Under the pieces are notes generated by a model, which worked only from the letters and a program-made list of their open reading frames with translations, made no database searches and was not told where the DNA came from. Below, piece after piece: positions 9,077 through 18,686 of a DNA stretch of 64,000 nucleotides (positions are counted from its first letter, which is position 1; every line of letters begins with the position of its first letter). A program made the position numbers and the translations under genes. This DNA comes from CAZEHO01 sp964511945 (GTDB taxonomy: Bacteria > Actinomycetota > Acidimicrobiia > Spongiisociales > UBA11373), in assembly GCA_964511945.1 (NCBI GenBank), contig CAZEHO010000013.1, positions 1-64,000 of the forward strand, written 5' to 3'.

Positions 9077-10568
9077 GCGAAAGACCAGGACTCCGGGCCT
9101 GATTCTTGCTGCGGTCGCCTTCGGCGTGTTCATCGCAGCCGACGACCTCACGGTCGTCTCGACGATGCTCCGCCAGATCATCGGTGACCTCGGGATCGTG
9201 TTGCCCGACGGCTTCGATCAAGCGGCCTGGATCGTCAACTCCTACCTCGTCGCGTACGTCGCCGTGATGCCCTTCATGGGAAGGCTGAGTGATGTCCTCG
9301 GCCGGCGCCGGGTGTTCGCCGCGGCGCTCGGGATCTTCCTGGCGGGATCGATCTGGATCCCGTTGACCGACAGTCTCGGTCCCTTCATTGCCGGCAGGGT
9401 TCTGACCGCTATCGGGGGCGGGGCGATGGTACCGGTAGCGCTGGCTGCAGTCGGGGATGCCTACCCGGAGCGACAGCGTGCCCGGCCGCTCGGCGTTCTC
9501 GGGGCGATCGACACGATCGGATGGGTGTGGGGTCCGCTGTTCGGTGCATTGCTCGTCCGTTTCCTGGACTGGCGATGGCAGTTCTGGCTCAACATCCCGC
9601 TTGCACTCGCAGCGATGGTCCTGGCCTGGTGGGCGATGGAGGACCTCGACGTGCCGAAACGCTCCGCCAGGATCGATTGGGCCGGGGCGGCGTCGCTCTC
9701 GGCCGCACTGATCGCCCTCACGGTTGGGCTGCTCAACACGAGTGAGATCTCTGCCGTCGACGAGCTGGCTGATCTCGCCGGCTCGCAGCGGCTTCCGAGC
9801 ATTCCCTTCTTCATCGCCGCTGCGATCGCGTTCGCGCTGTTCCTCTGGGTTGAACGCCGCGCTGCGGACCCGCTCATCGACCTCTCGCTCTTCGGCCGCC
9901 ACGATTTCACCCCGGCGATCGTCGTGAACCTCATCGTTGGAGCCGTGCTGGTGATCGCGATGGTCGATGTGCCGCTGTTCGTCAACCTGGTTGTCGAGAC
10001 CAACCTCGAGCGGGCCGCAGTGATGAGCGGCTGGGTGCTGAGCGCGCTCACCGCGACGATGGCTGTAGCTGCATACGTTGGTGGGCGGGCAACCGGCCGG
10101 CTGGGCCGCCGGGTCGTGGTGACCGGTGGTGTGACGGCGTGTGCCGGGGCGTTCGTGCTCATGGGTGCCTTCTGGTCTGAGACGGTGTCGCCGTGGGTCA
10201 TGGCCGGTCATCTGGTGATCCTGGGTGCCGGGTTCGGGGTGCTCATCGCCCCGGTCCACGACGCCGCGGTCGAAGCCGCTCCAGAGGATCGGCGCGGCAC
10301 GGCAGGCGCTCTCGTGATCCTGGCGCGGCTGATCGGCCTTGCGGTCGGTCTCTCCGGGCTGACGGCCTGGGCGATCTACCGATTCGACTCGCTGCGGTCC
10401 GGCATTGATCTTCCCCCGATCGGCAGTGCCGGCTACGAGGAGGCCGCGGCGGCGGCCCAGGCAGAGCTGAGTGCAACCGCGCTCGGCGAAACCTTCCTGT
10501 TCTCCGCCGGGATGGCGGGATTGGCCCTGCTCGTCGCGCTCACACTGGGCCGCCGCCGGGTGAGGTAG
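9069..10568 (+). CDS. MFS exporter, P55 (Rv1410c)-like
   Basis: This 499-residue major facilitator protein is of the 14-helix DHA2 type. The loop between helices 2 and 3 carries GRLSDVLGRRRVF, the family A motif. The TTG start overlaps the end of the LprG-like gene by 8 bp, so translation is probably coupled. In mycobacteria the LprG/P55 pair exports triacylglycerides and affects drug tolerance and envelope composition. A generic multidrug antiporter is the alternative, but the overlap with an LprG homologue favours the P55 role. A central stretch with ELADLAGSQRLPS may be the extracytoplasmic loop between helices 7 and 8. Confidence 0.82.
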   Translation: MAERKTRTPGLILAAVAFGVFIAADDLTVVSTMLRQIIGDLGIVLPDGFDQAAWIVNSYLVAYVAVMPFMGRLSDVLGRRRVFAAALGIFLAGSIWIPLTDSLGPFIAGRVLTAIGGGAMVPVALAAVGDAYPERQRARPLGVLGAIDTIGWVWGPLFGALLVRFLDWRWQFWLNIPLALAAMVLAWWAMEDLDVPKRSARIDWAGAASLSAALIALTVGLLNTSEISAVDELADLAGSQRLPSIPFFIAAAIAFALFLWVERRAADPLIDLSLFGRHDFTPAIVVNLIVGAVLVIAMVDVPLFVNLVVETNLERAAVMSGWVLSALTATMAVAAYVGGRATGRLGRRVVVTGGVTACAGAFVLMGAFWSETVSPWVMAGHLVILGAGFGVLIAPVHDAAVEAAPEDRRGTAGALVILARLIGLAVGLSGLTAWAIYRFDSLRSGIDLPPIGSAGYEEAAAAAQAELSATALGETFLFSAGMAGLALLVALTLGRRRVR

Positions 10569-10583
10569 CGCCAGGCTCCTCGG

Positions 10584-10589
10584 TAGGCT
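10584..10589 (+). promoter_or_regulatory. Leaderless -10 box for the YyaL-like gene
   Basis: TAGGCT lies nine bases before the ATG at 10599. There is no Shine-Dalgarno in the gap. Confidence 0.45.
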
Positions 10590-10598
10590 GCCCGCTCC

Positions 10599-12638
10599 AT
10601 GCCCAACCGCCTCGCGGATTCCACGAGCCCGTACCTCCTCCAGCATGCCGGCAATCCGGTGGATTGGTATCCGTGGGGGGATGAGGCGGCTGCGGCTGCC
10701 GCCGAGTCCGACCGCCCGATGCTGCTGTCGGTGGGGTACTCGTCGTGCCACTGGTGCCATGTGATGGCACACGAATCGTTCGAGGACCCCGAAACCGCGC
10801 TTCTGATGAACCGGCTGTTCATCAACGTCAAGGTGGATCGCGAGGAGCGCCCGGACGTGGATTCGATCTACATGGAGGCCGTCCAGTCGATGACCGGGCA
10901 CGGTGGCTGGCCGATGACCGTGTTCCTCACGCCGGCCGGCGAGCCGTTCTTCGCCGGCACGTATTTCCCAAAGGAGGAGCGGCACGGCATGCCGGCGTTC
11001 CGACGGGTGCTGGCCGCGGTGTCCGATGCTTGGGAGACCAAGCGCGACGACATGGTCGGTCAGGCCGCCCAACTCACGGCGGCGCTGGGCCGATCGCTCG
11101 AACCGGCTCCCGAACTCCCGACCGCAGACGATCTGGCGACGGCGTACCGCTCCATTGAGGCGTCCGTCGATCCAATCCACGGAGGGTTCGGCTCTGCCCC
11201 GAAGTTCCCCCAGCAGCCGGTGCTCGATTACCTGCTGCGGATCGCCGGTGAGCAGTGGGCGCCGCGTGCCGCGGAGATCGTGCGGCACGCCCTAATCGCG
11301 ATAGCTGCGGGCGGCATCTACGACCAGGTCGGCGGCGGGTTCGCCCGCTACTCGGTGGATCGTGAGTGGCGCATCCCGCACTTCGAGAAGATGCTGTACG
11401 ACAACGCCCAGCTTGCCCGCCTCTATGCGTGGGCTGCCCGTGATCTCGAGGTCGGAGCGTTCCGCCGGATCGCCATCGAGACACTGGAGTATCTCGAGCG
11501 GGACCTGCGTCACCCTGAGGGCGGCTTCTACTCCGCTGAAGATGCTGACTCGGAGGGGGAAGAGGGCCGCTTCTACGCGTGGTCGGAGGCGGAGTTCCGG
11601 GAGATCGCCGGTGACGACGCGGAGGTGGCGGCGGCCGTGCTCGGCGTGACTGCAGGCGGCAACTTCGAGGGGGCCAACCATCTTTATCGGGCACGGGATG
11701 CGGAATCCGTCGCCGATGAGCACGGGATCGACGCAACCGACGTTCGCGCCGCGGTGGATCGGGTGCTGGCAGCTCTGCGCTCAAGACGATCCGGCCGGGT
11801 CCGGCCCGATCTCGATGACAAGGTGATCTCATCCTGGAACGGGCTGGCGATCAGGGCGTTCGCCGAAGCCGGTGCAGCCCTCGGCGAACCGAGGTTCGTG
11901 GATTCCGCCGAGGGGGCGGCCCGGTTCGTCCTGGATCGACTCGTGGTCGATGGAGACCTCCGCCGTACGTGGAGTAAAGGGCGGGCCTCCGACGTCGGAG
12001 GGTTCCTGGAGGACCACGCCGCGCTCGGAATCGGATTGCTTGCGCTGTATGCGACCACCGGTGATCCCCGGTGGTACGACACCGCCGCCGAATTCGGGGA
12101 GCGGATCGCAACCGAGTTCGTGACCGAGGACGGCGGATTCGCTGCGACGGCGGTGGGCAGCGAACGATTGATCGTTCGACCGCGAGACCTCACCGACAAT
12201 CCGGCCCCGTCGGGGACAGCGACGGCCGCGGAACTGTTCCTGAGGCTGTCCCAGTACAGCGGTGAGGGGCGCTTTCGCGACCTCGCCGAAAGGGCGATCC
12301 TGGCTGCAGGTGCGGTGTCCGCCCGATACCCCCATGCGGCAGGGCACACCCTGGCTGTGGCCCATTCATTCGTTCGCGGCCCGCTGGAGGCGGCGGTTGC
12401 CGGTGATGACGCCTGGGCCCTGGCGGCTCCGATCTGGGATCGCTACCGGCCCCACGTCGCGGTCGCGGTGGCCACGGATCCGCGGGCGGAGGAGCGGGTG
12501 CCGCTGCTCACCGGCCGGTTCATCCCCGACCGGACGCTGGCCTATGTGTGTCGGAACTTCGCTTGCGACCTTCCCACCGACGACCCCGGCGCATTCAGCG
12601 AGCAGCTCGGCGGCGTCGGTCTCCCGGCCGTCGAGTAG
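10599..12638 (+). CDS. YyaL/SPATA20-type thioredoxin-domain protein (DUF255)
   Basis: This 679-residue protein starts with the family hallmark NRLADSTSPYLLQHAGNPVDW. A thioredoxin-like domain follows, with the CHWC motif (SYSSCHWCHVMAHESF-like; here SSCHWCHVM), then a six-hairpin/GH-like alpha-alpha domain with PHFEKMLYDNAQLARLY. Family members are widespread and resemble a thioredoxin fold fused to an N-acylglucosamine-epimerase-like barrel, but their substrate is unsettled. The length matches the family's usual 650-700 residues, so the gene looks intact. It ends 3 bp from the convergent SGNH gene. Confidence 0.9.
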   Translation: MPNRLADSTSPYLLQHAGNPVDWYPWGDEAAAAAAESDRPMLLSVGYSSCHWCHVMAHESFEDPETALLMNRLFINVKVDREERPDVDSIYMEAVQSMTGHGGWPMTVFLTPAGEPFFAGTYFPKEERHGMPAFRRVLAAVSDAWETKRDDMVGQAAQLTAALGRSLEPAPELPTADDLATAYRSIEASVDPIHGGFGSAPKFPQQPVLDYLLRIAGEQWAPRAAEIVRHALIAIAAGGIYDQVGGGFARYSVDREWRIPHFEKMLYDNAQLARLYAWAARDLEVGAFRRIAIETLEYLERDLRHPEGGFYSAEDADSEGEEGRFYAWSEAEFREIAGDDAEVAAAVLGVTAGGNFEGANHLYRARDAESVADEHGIDATDVRAAVDRVLAALRSRRSGRVRPDLDDKVISSWNGLAIRAFAEAGAALGEPRFVDSAEGAARFVLDRLVVDGDLRRTWSKGRASDVGGFLEDHAALGIGLLALYATTGDPRWYDTAAEFGERIATEFVTEDGGFAATAVGSERLIVRPRDLTDNPAPSGTATAAELFLRLSQYSGEGRFRDLAERAILAAGAVSARYPHAAGHTLAVAHSFVRGPLEAAVAGDDAWALAAPIWDRYRPHVAVAVATDPRAEERVPLLTGRFIPDRTLAYVCRNFACDLPTDDPGAFSEQLGGVGLPAVE

Positions 12639-12641
12639 CGA

Positions 12642-13712
12642 TCACTCGATCCGATCGGTGAAGCCCCAGTCGGCGCCGATGATCGGCAGGACGTAATCGG
12701 CAAGGCGGTATGCGCCTGGCCAGAGGAAGTGAGCACCGTCGGGGGTGCGGACGGTCTGCAGGTCCCCGTTGTCGTCGCGGAGGTACGTCGAGTACTCGCC
12801 GTTTTCGTCCTGGAACAGTTCGAACGACGACACGTAGGTGACATCGGGGCGTTCGTCGGCTTCCGCCTGGTACACACTGTTGAAGCCGAGGATCCGGTCG
12901 GTGAAGGCTTCGCTCCGCATGATCGGCAGGCCGATCCAGTACACCCGCTGGGCGCCGCCCTCGAGCAGGAGATCCATCATGTTGCCGACCAGCCTGCCGT
13001 AGACCTCTAGCCACTCAGGCGTGTCCGGCTGGTGCTCGACGCCGTCGAGCACCATCGACTGCCCGTCGTTGCCGCCGAACATGGCGACGACCGCATCGGC
13101 CTCGACCTCAGGCATGCGTTTGCGGACGTGGGCCGGCCAATCGAAGTAATCCGCCCTGACCAGTCCGGAGATGAACCTGAAATCGACCTCGGACTCGATG
13201 ACCCCGGTGTCGAATGTGTCGTTGCGAAGTGCCGGTCCGAACATCTCCATGAACGAATCTCCAATGATCCAGAGGAACATAGGATCGGACTCGGTCGGCG
13301 CAGCGAACTGGGCCGCGGCCGTCGTCGGTGGCGAAGTGGTGCCCGGCTGAGCCGCGGTGGTTGCGGGGGTGGCTTCGGTGGTCGTCGTGGCGTCGTCCGG
13401 GGCGATCACGGTGCCTCCATCGCCCGCATCGGACCCGAAGGTGTCGCCCTTGCCGAGTGCCCGATCGAGCAGCTCACGGGGGAGGTCGAGGCGCAGCAAA
13501 TCGCTGAAGCCTGCGATCGGCTCCATAACACCGACGGCGAGTGATCGCGTCCGGCTCCCGATCGGCTGGCGCTCGGCCGTCTCGAGGAGCGAAGCCGAAT
13601 TCAGCAGAGTCCCGAGAAGCAGGGCAATGAGTCCCGTCACCAGTGCGTATCCGGCAGGCGACAGCCTGCGACCGTCGACGGAGCGGGGGCGGGTTCGGGT
13701 ACCGGTCGTCAT
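12642..13712 (-). CDS. SGNH/GDSL hydrolase-like protein (DUF459), membrane-anchored
   Basis: This 356-residue protein has a single N-terminal membrane segment (about 18-42), a Thr/Ala-rich linker (about 105-140) and a SGNH-hydrolase domain. The expected blocks are visible: IIGDSFMEM (nucleophile Ser), MFGGNDGQ (block III), and a final DGAHFLWPGAY giving the Asp-His pair. Its start overlaps the end of the MBOAT gene by one base (TGATG). Pairs of an MBOAT and an SGNH/AlgJ-like protein add acetyl groups to extracellular polysaccharides, with the SGNH partner doing the final transfer outside the membrane. Confidence 0.82.
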   Translation of the reverse strand: MTTGTRTRPRSVDGRRLSPAGYALVTGLIALLLGTLLNSASLLETAERQPIGSRTRSLAVGVMEPIAGFSDLLRLDLPRELLDRALGKGDTFGSDAGDGGTVIAPDDATTTTEATPATTAAQPGTTSPPTTAAAQFAAPTESDPMFLWIIGDSFMEMFGPALRNDTFDTGVIESEVDFRFISGLVRADYFDWPAHVRKRMPEVEADAVVAMFGGNDGQSMVLDGVEHQPDTPEWLEVYGRLVGNMMDLLLEGGAQRVYWIGLPIMRSEAFTDRILGFNSVYQAEADERPDVTYVSSFELFQDENGEYSTYLRDDNGDLQTVRTPDGAHFLWPGAYRLADYVLPIIGADWGFTDRIE

Positions 13713-15139
13713 CAGAACTGGAAGTAGATGAAGGCTGCAACGCCCTCGGGTCCGAGGGCGTCGATGATCATGAGCACGATGGCCAGCGCCACGCCCTGCA
13801 CCGCAGGCCCGAGGCGGGTGAAGACAACCAGGCCGCGGTCCACCGCCGGCCTGGGCACGTACTGGGCGGCGAGCCCTACCACGATGGCGAGCAGTGCTGC
13901 CGGCGTGACGATCGGTGCCGAGAGTTCCCAGGCCGTGGCTATCCGGGTGATCATCGTCCAGGCGGTTCCGAGCGAGTCGGCCCGGAAGAAGATCCAGGCG
14001 AACGCAACGAGATGGAAGGTCGCGAACCGTTGCACGAACCGCAGTGGCGCCGTTGAGGGCAGCGGTGTGTAGCCGGCGGCGGCGCGGCGGTCGGTCCACC
14101 AGCGTTCAGCCGCCAGCCACAGCCCGTGGAGGCCCCCCCAGATGACGAACTTCCAGGCGGCGCCGTGCCAGAGGCCGCCGAGCAGCATGGTGAGCATCAG
14201 GTTCCGGTACGTGAGCAGCTTGCCGCGCCGGTTGCCACCCATCCCGACGTACAGGTAGTCCCGGAGCCAGCGCGACAGCGTCATGTGCCAGCGCCGCCAG
14301 AAGTCACGGATGCTCGTTGCCGTGTACGGCGCGTTGAAGTTGTCCGGGAACCTGAACCCAAGCAGGAGGGCGACTCCGATGGCGATGTCGGAGTAGGCGC
14401 TGAAGTCGGCGTAGATCTGAATCGTGTACCCATAGACGGCGATCAGGATCGCCAACCCGCTGTGCAGCTTGGGCCCGGCGAAGACGGGATCGACGAGGCT
14501 GGTGGCGAGGAAATCGGCGATGACGATCTTCTTGGTCAGGCCGATGAAAATCAGGTAGAAGGCCCGCCCGGTGTCGAGGTACCGGGGATCGCGTGGCTTG
14601 CGCATCTGCGGCAGGAACTCGGTGCCCCGGACGATCGGACCGGCGACCAACTGGGGGAAGAAGGCCAGGTAGACGGAGAAGTCCAGCCACGGTGCGGGTT
14701 CCAGCTTGCCCCGGTAGACGTCGATCACGTAGGACATCGCCTGGAACGTGAAGAACGAAATGCCGACCGGCAGGATGATCTCCAGGAGGGGAAGGCTCGG
14801 TTCCAGACCGAAGGCTTGCAGCCCCTCTGCGATCGACGTGACGAGGAACCCGTAGTACTTGAAGAACCCGATGATCGCCAGGTCGGCCGACAACGCTCCT
14901 GCCACGAAGAGCTTGCGCCTCCGGGGATTGCGGGCCCGGCTGATGGCCACTGCGAATGCCTGGTTGATCACGGTCGCGCCACCGAGCAGTCCGATGAAGC
15001 GCCAGTCCCAGAAGCCGTAGAAGACGTAGCTGGCCACCAGCATGAAGACGCGCCACCTGGTGGGCTTCTGCATGAGGAGCCAGTTCCCCAGGAAGACCAC
15101 GACGAAGAAGATGGCAAATTGGGCGGTGGGAAACAGCAT
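13712..15139 (-). CDS. MBOAT-family membrane O-acyltransferase (AlgI-like)
   Basis: This 475-residue polytopic protein is of the AlgI/DltB kind. The signature region LMLTMLLGGLWHGAAWKFVI carries the invariant MBOAT His (in WHG), preceded by SIRDFWRRWHMTLSRWLRDYLY with the second conserved His. AlgI homologues move an acetyl group from a cytoplasmic donor across the membrane. The product is then used by an SGNH partner, encoded here by the overlapping downstream gene. The target polymer is not specified by the sequence; the polysaccharide of the 32-42 kb operon is a possible but unproven substrate. Confidence 0.9.
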   Translation of the reverse strand: MLFPTAQFAIFFVVVFLGNWLLMQKPTRWRVFMLVASYVFYGFWDWRFIGLLGGATVINQAFAVAISRARNPRRRKLFVAGALSADLAIIGFFKYYGFLVTSIAEGLQAFGLEPSLPLLEIILPVGISFFTFQAMSYVIDVYRGKLEPAPWLDFSVYLAFFPQLVAGPIVRGTEFLPQMRKPRDPRYLDTGRAFYLIFIGLTKKIVIADFLATSLVDPVFAGPKLHSGLAILIAVYGYTIQIYADFSAYSDIAIGVALLLGFRFPDNFNAPYTATSIRDFWRRWHMTLSRWLRDYLYVGMGGNRRGKLLTYRNLMLTMLLGGLWHGAAWKFVIWGGLHGLWLAAERWWTDRRAAAGYTPLPSTAPLRFVQRFATFHLVAFAWIFFRADSLGTAWTMITRIATAWELSAPIVTPAALLAIVVGLAAQYVPRPAVDRGLVVFTRLGPAVQGVALAIVLMIIDALGPEGVAAFIYFQF

Positions 15140-15210
15140 CCTGGGGAGGTGGGTCGGCCGGCGAACCTTACCGCAGGGGAAACGGTGATCCGGAGGTTCG
15201 GACGGCGACC

Positions 15211-15216
15211 TAGGGT
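15211..15216 (+). promoter_or_regulatory. Leaderless -10 box for the D-cysteine desulfhydrase-like gene
   Basis: TAGGGT lies six bases before the ATG at 15223, with no ribosome binding site between them. Confidence 0.45.
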
Positions 15217-15222
15217 GACGGC

Positions 15223-16236
15223 ATGAGCCTGCTCGAGCTCATCGACCGATCGCCCCGACTGTCTCTAGCGCACCTGCCGACGCCGCTGGAGCCGATGCCG
15301 CGGCTCACGGCGGCCCTCGACGGCCCGCAGCTGTGGGTGAAGCGAGATGACTGCACCGGTCTCGGACTCGGCGGCAATAAGGTGCGGAAGCTCGAGTTCG
15401 CACTCGCCGATGCCATCGAGCACGGCGCCGACACCGTCATCGGGGTTGGAGTGCCCCAGTCAAATGCGGTGCGGCAGCTGGCGGCGGCCGCGGCGAAAGT
15501 CGGGCTGCGCTGTCACCTGGTCCTGCTGGAGGGCCGGGTGCCCGGGGTCGAAGCCGAATACGCAAGGACGGGCAATGCACTCCTCGACCACCTGTTCGGC
15601 GCCTCGGTCGAGACTCTGCCCTGGACTGCAGATGCCGTCGCCCACATGGCCGGGCGAGCCGAGCAGCTGGGCGCCGATGGGGCGAAGCCGTATGTCGTTC
15701 CCTACGGCGTCTCCAGTGCGATCGGCGCGCTCGGCTATTCCGCGATGGTCGTCGAGCTTGCCGCTCAGATCCGAGACGCCGGGCTCAACGTCGAGGCGGT
15801 TGTCCTGGCGGCCGGTTCCGGTGGAACCCAGGGCGGCATGGTGGTGGCGGTCGAAGAGATCAGTCCGGATCTCCGAGTGATCGGGATCGATGTGGATGCC
15901 GAGCCCGACCGGGTGCGATCCGACGTTCTCCGGGTGGGCGGTGAGCTCGCCGGGCTGGCCGGCATCGATGCTGCGGTGGTCGCCGATCGGACCGAGGTGG
16001 TCGGAGGGTATGCCGGGCTCGGCTACGGGATTCCGACACCCCAGATGGTCGAAGCGGTGCGAACGGCGGCCCGTACCGAAGGGCTCGTGCTCGATCCGGT
16101 ATACACCGGCAAGGCATTTGCCGGATTCCTCGATCTGGTGCGCTCCGGCGAATTCGATCCCGGTCGGGAGGTCGTTTTCTTGCACACCGGCGGCAGCCCG
16201 GCGCTCTTTGCGTATCGCGGCGCCTTCGAGGCGTGA
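15223..16236 (+). CDS. D-cysteine desulfhydrase / ACC deaminase-family PLP enzyme
   Basis: This 337-residue PLP enzyme belongs to the tryptophan-synthase-beta fold. The N-terminal motif LWVKRDDCTGLGLGGNKVRK contains the PLP-binding Lys, and SNAVRQLAAAAAKVGL follows in the place where the family binds substrate. A Gly/Thr phosphate-binding loop is at AAGSGGTQGG. Members are D-cysteine desulfhydrase (D-Cys to pyruvate, H2S and NH3), ACC deaminase or L-cysteate sulfo-lyase, which sequence alone does not separate cleanly. D-cysteine desulfhydrase is the most likely call. The gene stands alone and is convergent, without a gap, with the next gene. Confidence 0.82.
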   Translation: MSLLELIDRSPRLSLAHLPTPLEPMPRLTAALDGPQLWVKRDDCTGLGLGGNKVRKLEFALADAIEHGADTVIGVGVPQSNAVRQLAAAAAKVGLRCHLVLLEGRVPGVEAEYARTGNALLDHLFGASVETLPWTADAVAHMAGRAEQLGADGAKPYVVPYGVSSAIGALGYSAMVVELAAQIRDAGLNVEAVVLAAGSGGTQGGMVVAVEEISPDLRVIGIDVDAEPDRVRSDVLRVGGELAGLAGIDAAVVADRTEVVGGYAGLGYGIPTPQMVEAVRTAARTEGLVLDPVYTGKAFAGFLDLVRSGEFDPGREVVFLHTGGSPALFAYRGAFEA

Positions 16237-16989
16237 TCAGGCGGGGCCGGTGAGCTCCATGAGCACTGCCGCGGCGAGGACCGGATCCGAACGGAGGCCC
16301 TCTGCCACACGGCGAGTATCGGAGCGAAGCCGATCGGCAACGTCGGCGAAGCCGTAGCGCTCCAGTCCATGTACGGCGGTCCAATGTGCGATCAAGGTTC
16401 CCGGGGTTGCGGGCGTCTCGTGACCCGTATCCAGGTCTCCCTCGATCTCGAGCGCGATCTGCGCCGCGTGCGGTCGATCGGCTGCTGCGCAGTAGAGGGC
16501 ACCGGCCGCTTCGATCGGCGCGACCGTCCCTAGCAGGGAGCCGGTTAGGTCGTCCGCCGATTGCAGCGCCCAGGCCTCGAAGGGGCGCGGATTGAAGCCG
16601 AGCCGGCTTGCCGCGGTTGCCAGATCACGATCCGATTGGATGAGCAGAGCAGAAAAGGAGACCGCCGGTCCGGGGACCTCCGGCAGGCTCCCGGGATCGC
16701 CGGTCGTGTGCCACCGCTGCTGATGTGATGTGAGCGCAGGCCACAGGTCGGCGAGGAGCGAATCGCCGGCGTCGCCCATCATGCGGGCCAGGCCGAGAGC
16801 TGCCGACCCGAGGATCGGCCAGCACCCGGGTGGCTGCTCCGGGTCGACCCGCCGGATCGCGGCGACCGCGGCGTCAAGGTGAACCGTGGCCAGTCCGAGG
16901 CACACGAATCCCCAATCCCGTCGGAGATCGCCGGCTGCTGCATCATCCAGGATCCGCGGTGCCTCGGCGATCAGTCCGTCGGACGTCAT
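16237..16989 (-). CDS. Hypothetical protein, alpha-helical
   Basis: This 250-residue protein has no signal peptide, membrane segment or recognised motif. It is Ala/Leu-rich and predicted largely helical. The C-terminal text (LIAHWTAVHGLERYGFADVADRL) faintly resembles the closing helices of six-hairpin glycosidases, but catalytic residues are not evident. Its start overlaps the stop of the upstream GMC oxidoreductase by 4 bp (ATGA), so the two are probably one transcript. This linkage to a GMC oxidoreductase is the only functional clue. Confidence 0.65.
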   Translation of the reverse strand: MTSDGLIAEAPRILDDAAAGDLRRDWGFVCLGLATVHLDAAVAAIRRVDPEQPPGCWPILGSAALGLARMMGDAGDSLLADLWPALTSHQQRWHTTGDPGSLPEVPGPAVSFSALLIQSDRDLATAASRLGFNPRPFEAWALQSADDLTGSLLGTVAPIEAAGALYCAAADRPHAAQIALEIEGDLDTGHETPATPGTLIAHWTAVHGLERYGFADVADRLRSDTRRVAEGLRSDPVLAAAVLMELTGPA

Positions 16990-18686
16990 GCTGGCTCCTG
17001 CGGGTCGGCGGCAGGGGCACCGGGGGGTACCGCCGAAGTCGTTGGGGGGATCGGTGGGACCGGTTCGTAGGACGCCCCCAGCGGCGGCCGGCGATCATCC
17101 TCACCCTTGTTCGGCCACATCGACATGGCGCGTTCCGCCAACGCGGTGATACTGAGCGATGGGTTCGATCCGAGGTTGGCGCCGATCGCAGCCCCATCGA
17201 CAACGTGAAGACCCGGCTCCCCGTAGACCCGGTGGTACGGATCGATGACCCCGCAACCGGCATCGCCCCCGATCACGGCACCACCGAGGGCGTGGGCGGT
17301 CACCGGGATGCCGAGGAGTGACTCGTTGATGCTTCCCGACGGGAACCCGTCCATTGCCTTCGCAGCCACCTGGGCTGCTTCGTGTCCGGCGGGGATCCAG
17401 CGTGGATTCTCCGGACCGTGGCCGGGGCCGGACACCAATCGCCTGCGATTTCGGAAGATGCGGCCGGGGCGGCGTTCGAGCCGGAGGCTGTTGTCCAGGC
17501 TTTGCATGACCAGCAGGATCACGGTGCGCTCAGCCCATCGCCAGACCGACAGCGAGCGGACGAAGGTGATCGGGTGCCGGAGGGCCTGGAGGAGGAAACG
17601 GAGCCATTGTGGCCCTCGCCCTTCGCCGGCGACGAGGATCGTTCCGAGCAGTCCCATCGAGTTCGAGCCCTGCGAGTATCGCACCGGCTCGATCCGGGTC
17701 TCCGGCGCCGGATGGAACGACGACGTGATCGCAACTCCCCGGGTGTAATCCGTTTCCCGGTTCTTGGACACGGCACCCAGGATGGATTCCGAGTTGGTCC
17801 GTACCACCGTGCCGACCGCATCGGAGATTGACGGCAGCCTGCCGCGGTCCTTGAGATCCAGCAGGAGCCGGGTGGTCCCGAGTGCGCCCGCAGAGAAGAT
17901 CACCTCGTCGGCGGTGATAGTCCGCTCCTGCTTCCTGAGCCAAGCTCCGGGCCTGCGACTCGTGAGGAGGTAACCGCCGTCGGCTCGCTTGATATCGACC
18001 ACCTGACGATCGGCGAACACCCGGGCGCCGTTCTTCTCGGCCAGATAGAGGTAGTTGCGATCGAGCGTGTTCTTGGCATTGAATCTGCACCCCACCATGC
18101 AGCCGCCGCATTCGATGCACCCGCTTCGTTCGGGGCCTTCGCCGCCGAAATACGGGTCGGAAGCTTCAAGGCCGGCGGTACCGAAGTACACCCCGACCTC
18201 CGTTGGGTGGAGCCCCTCTTCGTTCCCGAAGTGGCCGGCGATCGCCCGCATCACCTCGTCGGCCGGCGTGGTGGCAGGAGCTGTGACCGCGCCGAGCATG
18301 CGGCGGGCACGGGCGTAGTGGGGAGCCAGCTCCGACTTCCAGTCGGTGATATCCCGCCACTGCGGGTCCGTGAAGAACGCGTCATGGGGGTCGATGAGCG
18401 TGTTGGCGTACACCAGCGATCCGCCGCCGACCCCGGCTCCGGAGAGCACGAGGACATCCGGGAGCAGGTCGAGGCGCTGGATGCCGCGGAGGCCGAGCGA
18501 CGGCATCCACAGGAAGCGGCGGAGGTTCCATGAGGTCCGGGGGAAGGTGGAGGCATCAAACCGGCGGCCGGCCTCGAGCACTGCGACCCGATACCCCTTC
18601 TCGGTGAGTCGCAGCGCACTGACACTGCCGCCGAACCCGCTGCCGATGATGGCGACGTCGAAGTGGCCGGCTGCAGGAGTGATCAT
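16986..18686 (-). CDS. GMC-family FAD-dependent oxidoreductase (cholesterol-oxidase-like)
   Basis: This 566-residue flavoenzyme starts with the FAD-binding DVAIIGSGFGGSVSALRL followed by VAVLEAGRRF. A glycine-rich SGAGVGGGSLVYAN motif matches the long-chain alcohol/cholesterol oxidase branch of GMC enzymes. A cluster with C-x2-C-x3-C (CIECGGCMVGC) is seen near residue 175; such cysteines occur in a subset of these oxidoreductases. The C-terminus has the VVDGAAIGANLGSNPSLSITALAERAM motif. The ATG at 18686 is preferred to the upstream codon at 18764, since it puts the FAD motif close to the N-terminus. The substrate is unknown. Confidence 0.85.
   Translation of the reverse strand: MITPAAGHFDVAIIGSGFGGSVSALRLTEKGYRVAVLEAGRRFDASTFPRTSWNLRRFLWMPSLGLRGIQRLDLLPDVLVLSGAGVGGGSLVYANTLIDPHDAFFTDPQWRDITDWKSELAPHYARARRMLGAVTAPATTPADEVMRAIAGHFGNEEGLHPTEVGVYFGTAGLEASDPYFGGEGPERSGCIECGGCMVGCRFNAKNTLDRNYLYLAEKNGARVFADRQVVDIKRADGGYLLTSRRPGAWLRKQERTITADEVIFSAGALGTTRLLLDLKDRGRLPSISDAVGTVVRTNSESILGAVSKNRETDYTRGVAITSSFHPAPETRIEPVRYSQGSNSMGLLGTILVAGEGRGPQWLRFLLQALRHPITFVRSLSVWRWAERTVILLVMQSLDNSLRLERRPGRIFRNRRRLVSGPGHGPENPRWIPAGHEAAQVAAKAMDGFPSGSINESLLGIPVTAHALGGAVIGGDAGCGVIDPYHRVYGEPGLHVVDGAAIGANLGSNPSLSITALAERAMSMWPNKGEDDRRPPLGASYEPVPPIPPTTSAVPPGAPAADPQEPA

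Noticed and set aside
9027..11288. A 753-codon open frame on the minus strand
   Set aside because: It is antisense to the MFS and YyaL-like genes and its product is a low-complexity Arg/Gly/His-rich text without family motifs; a shadow of high-GC coding on the other strand.
14126..15226. A 366-codon plus-strand frame
   Set aside because: Antisense shadow of the MBOAT gene, with acidic low-complexity text and no motif.
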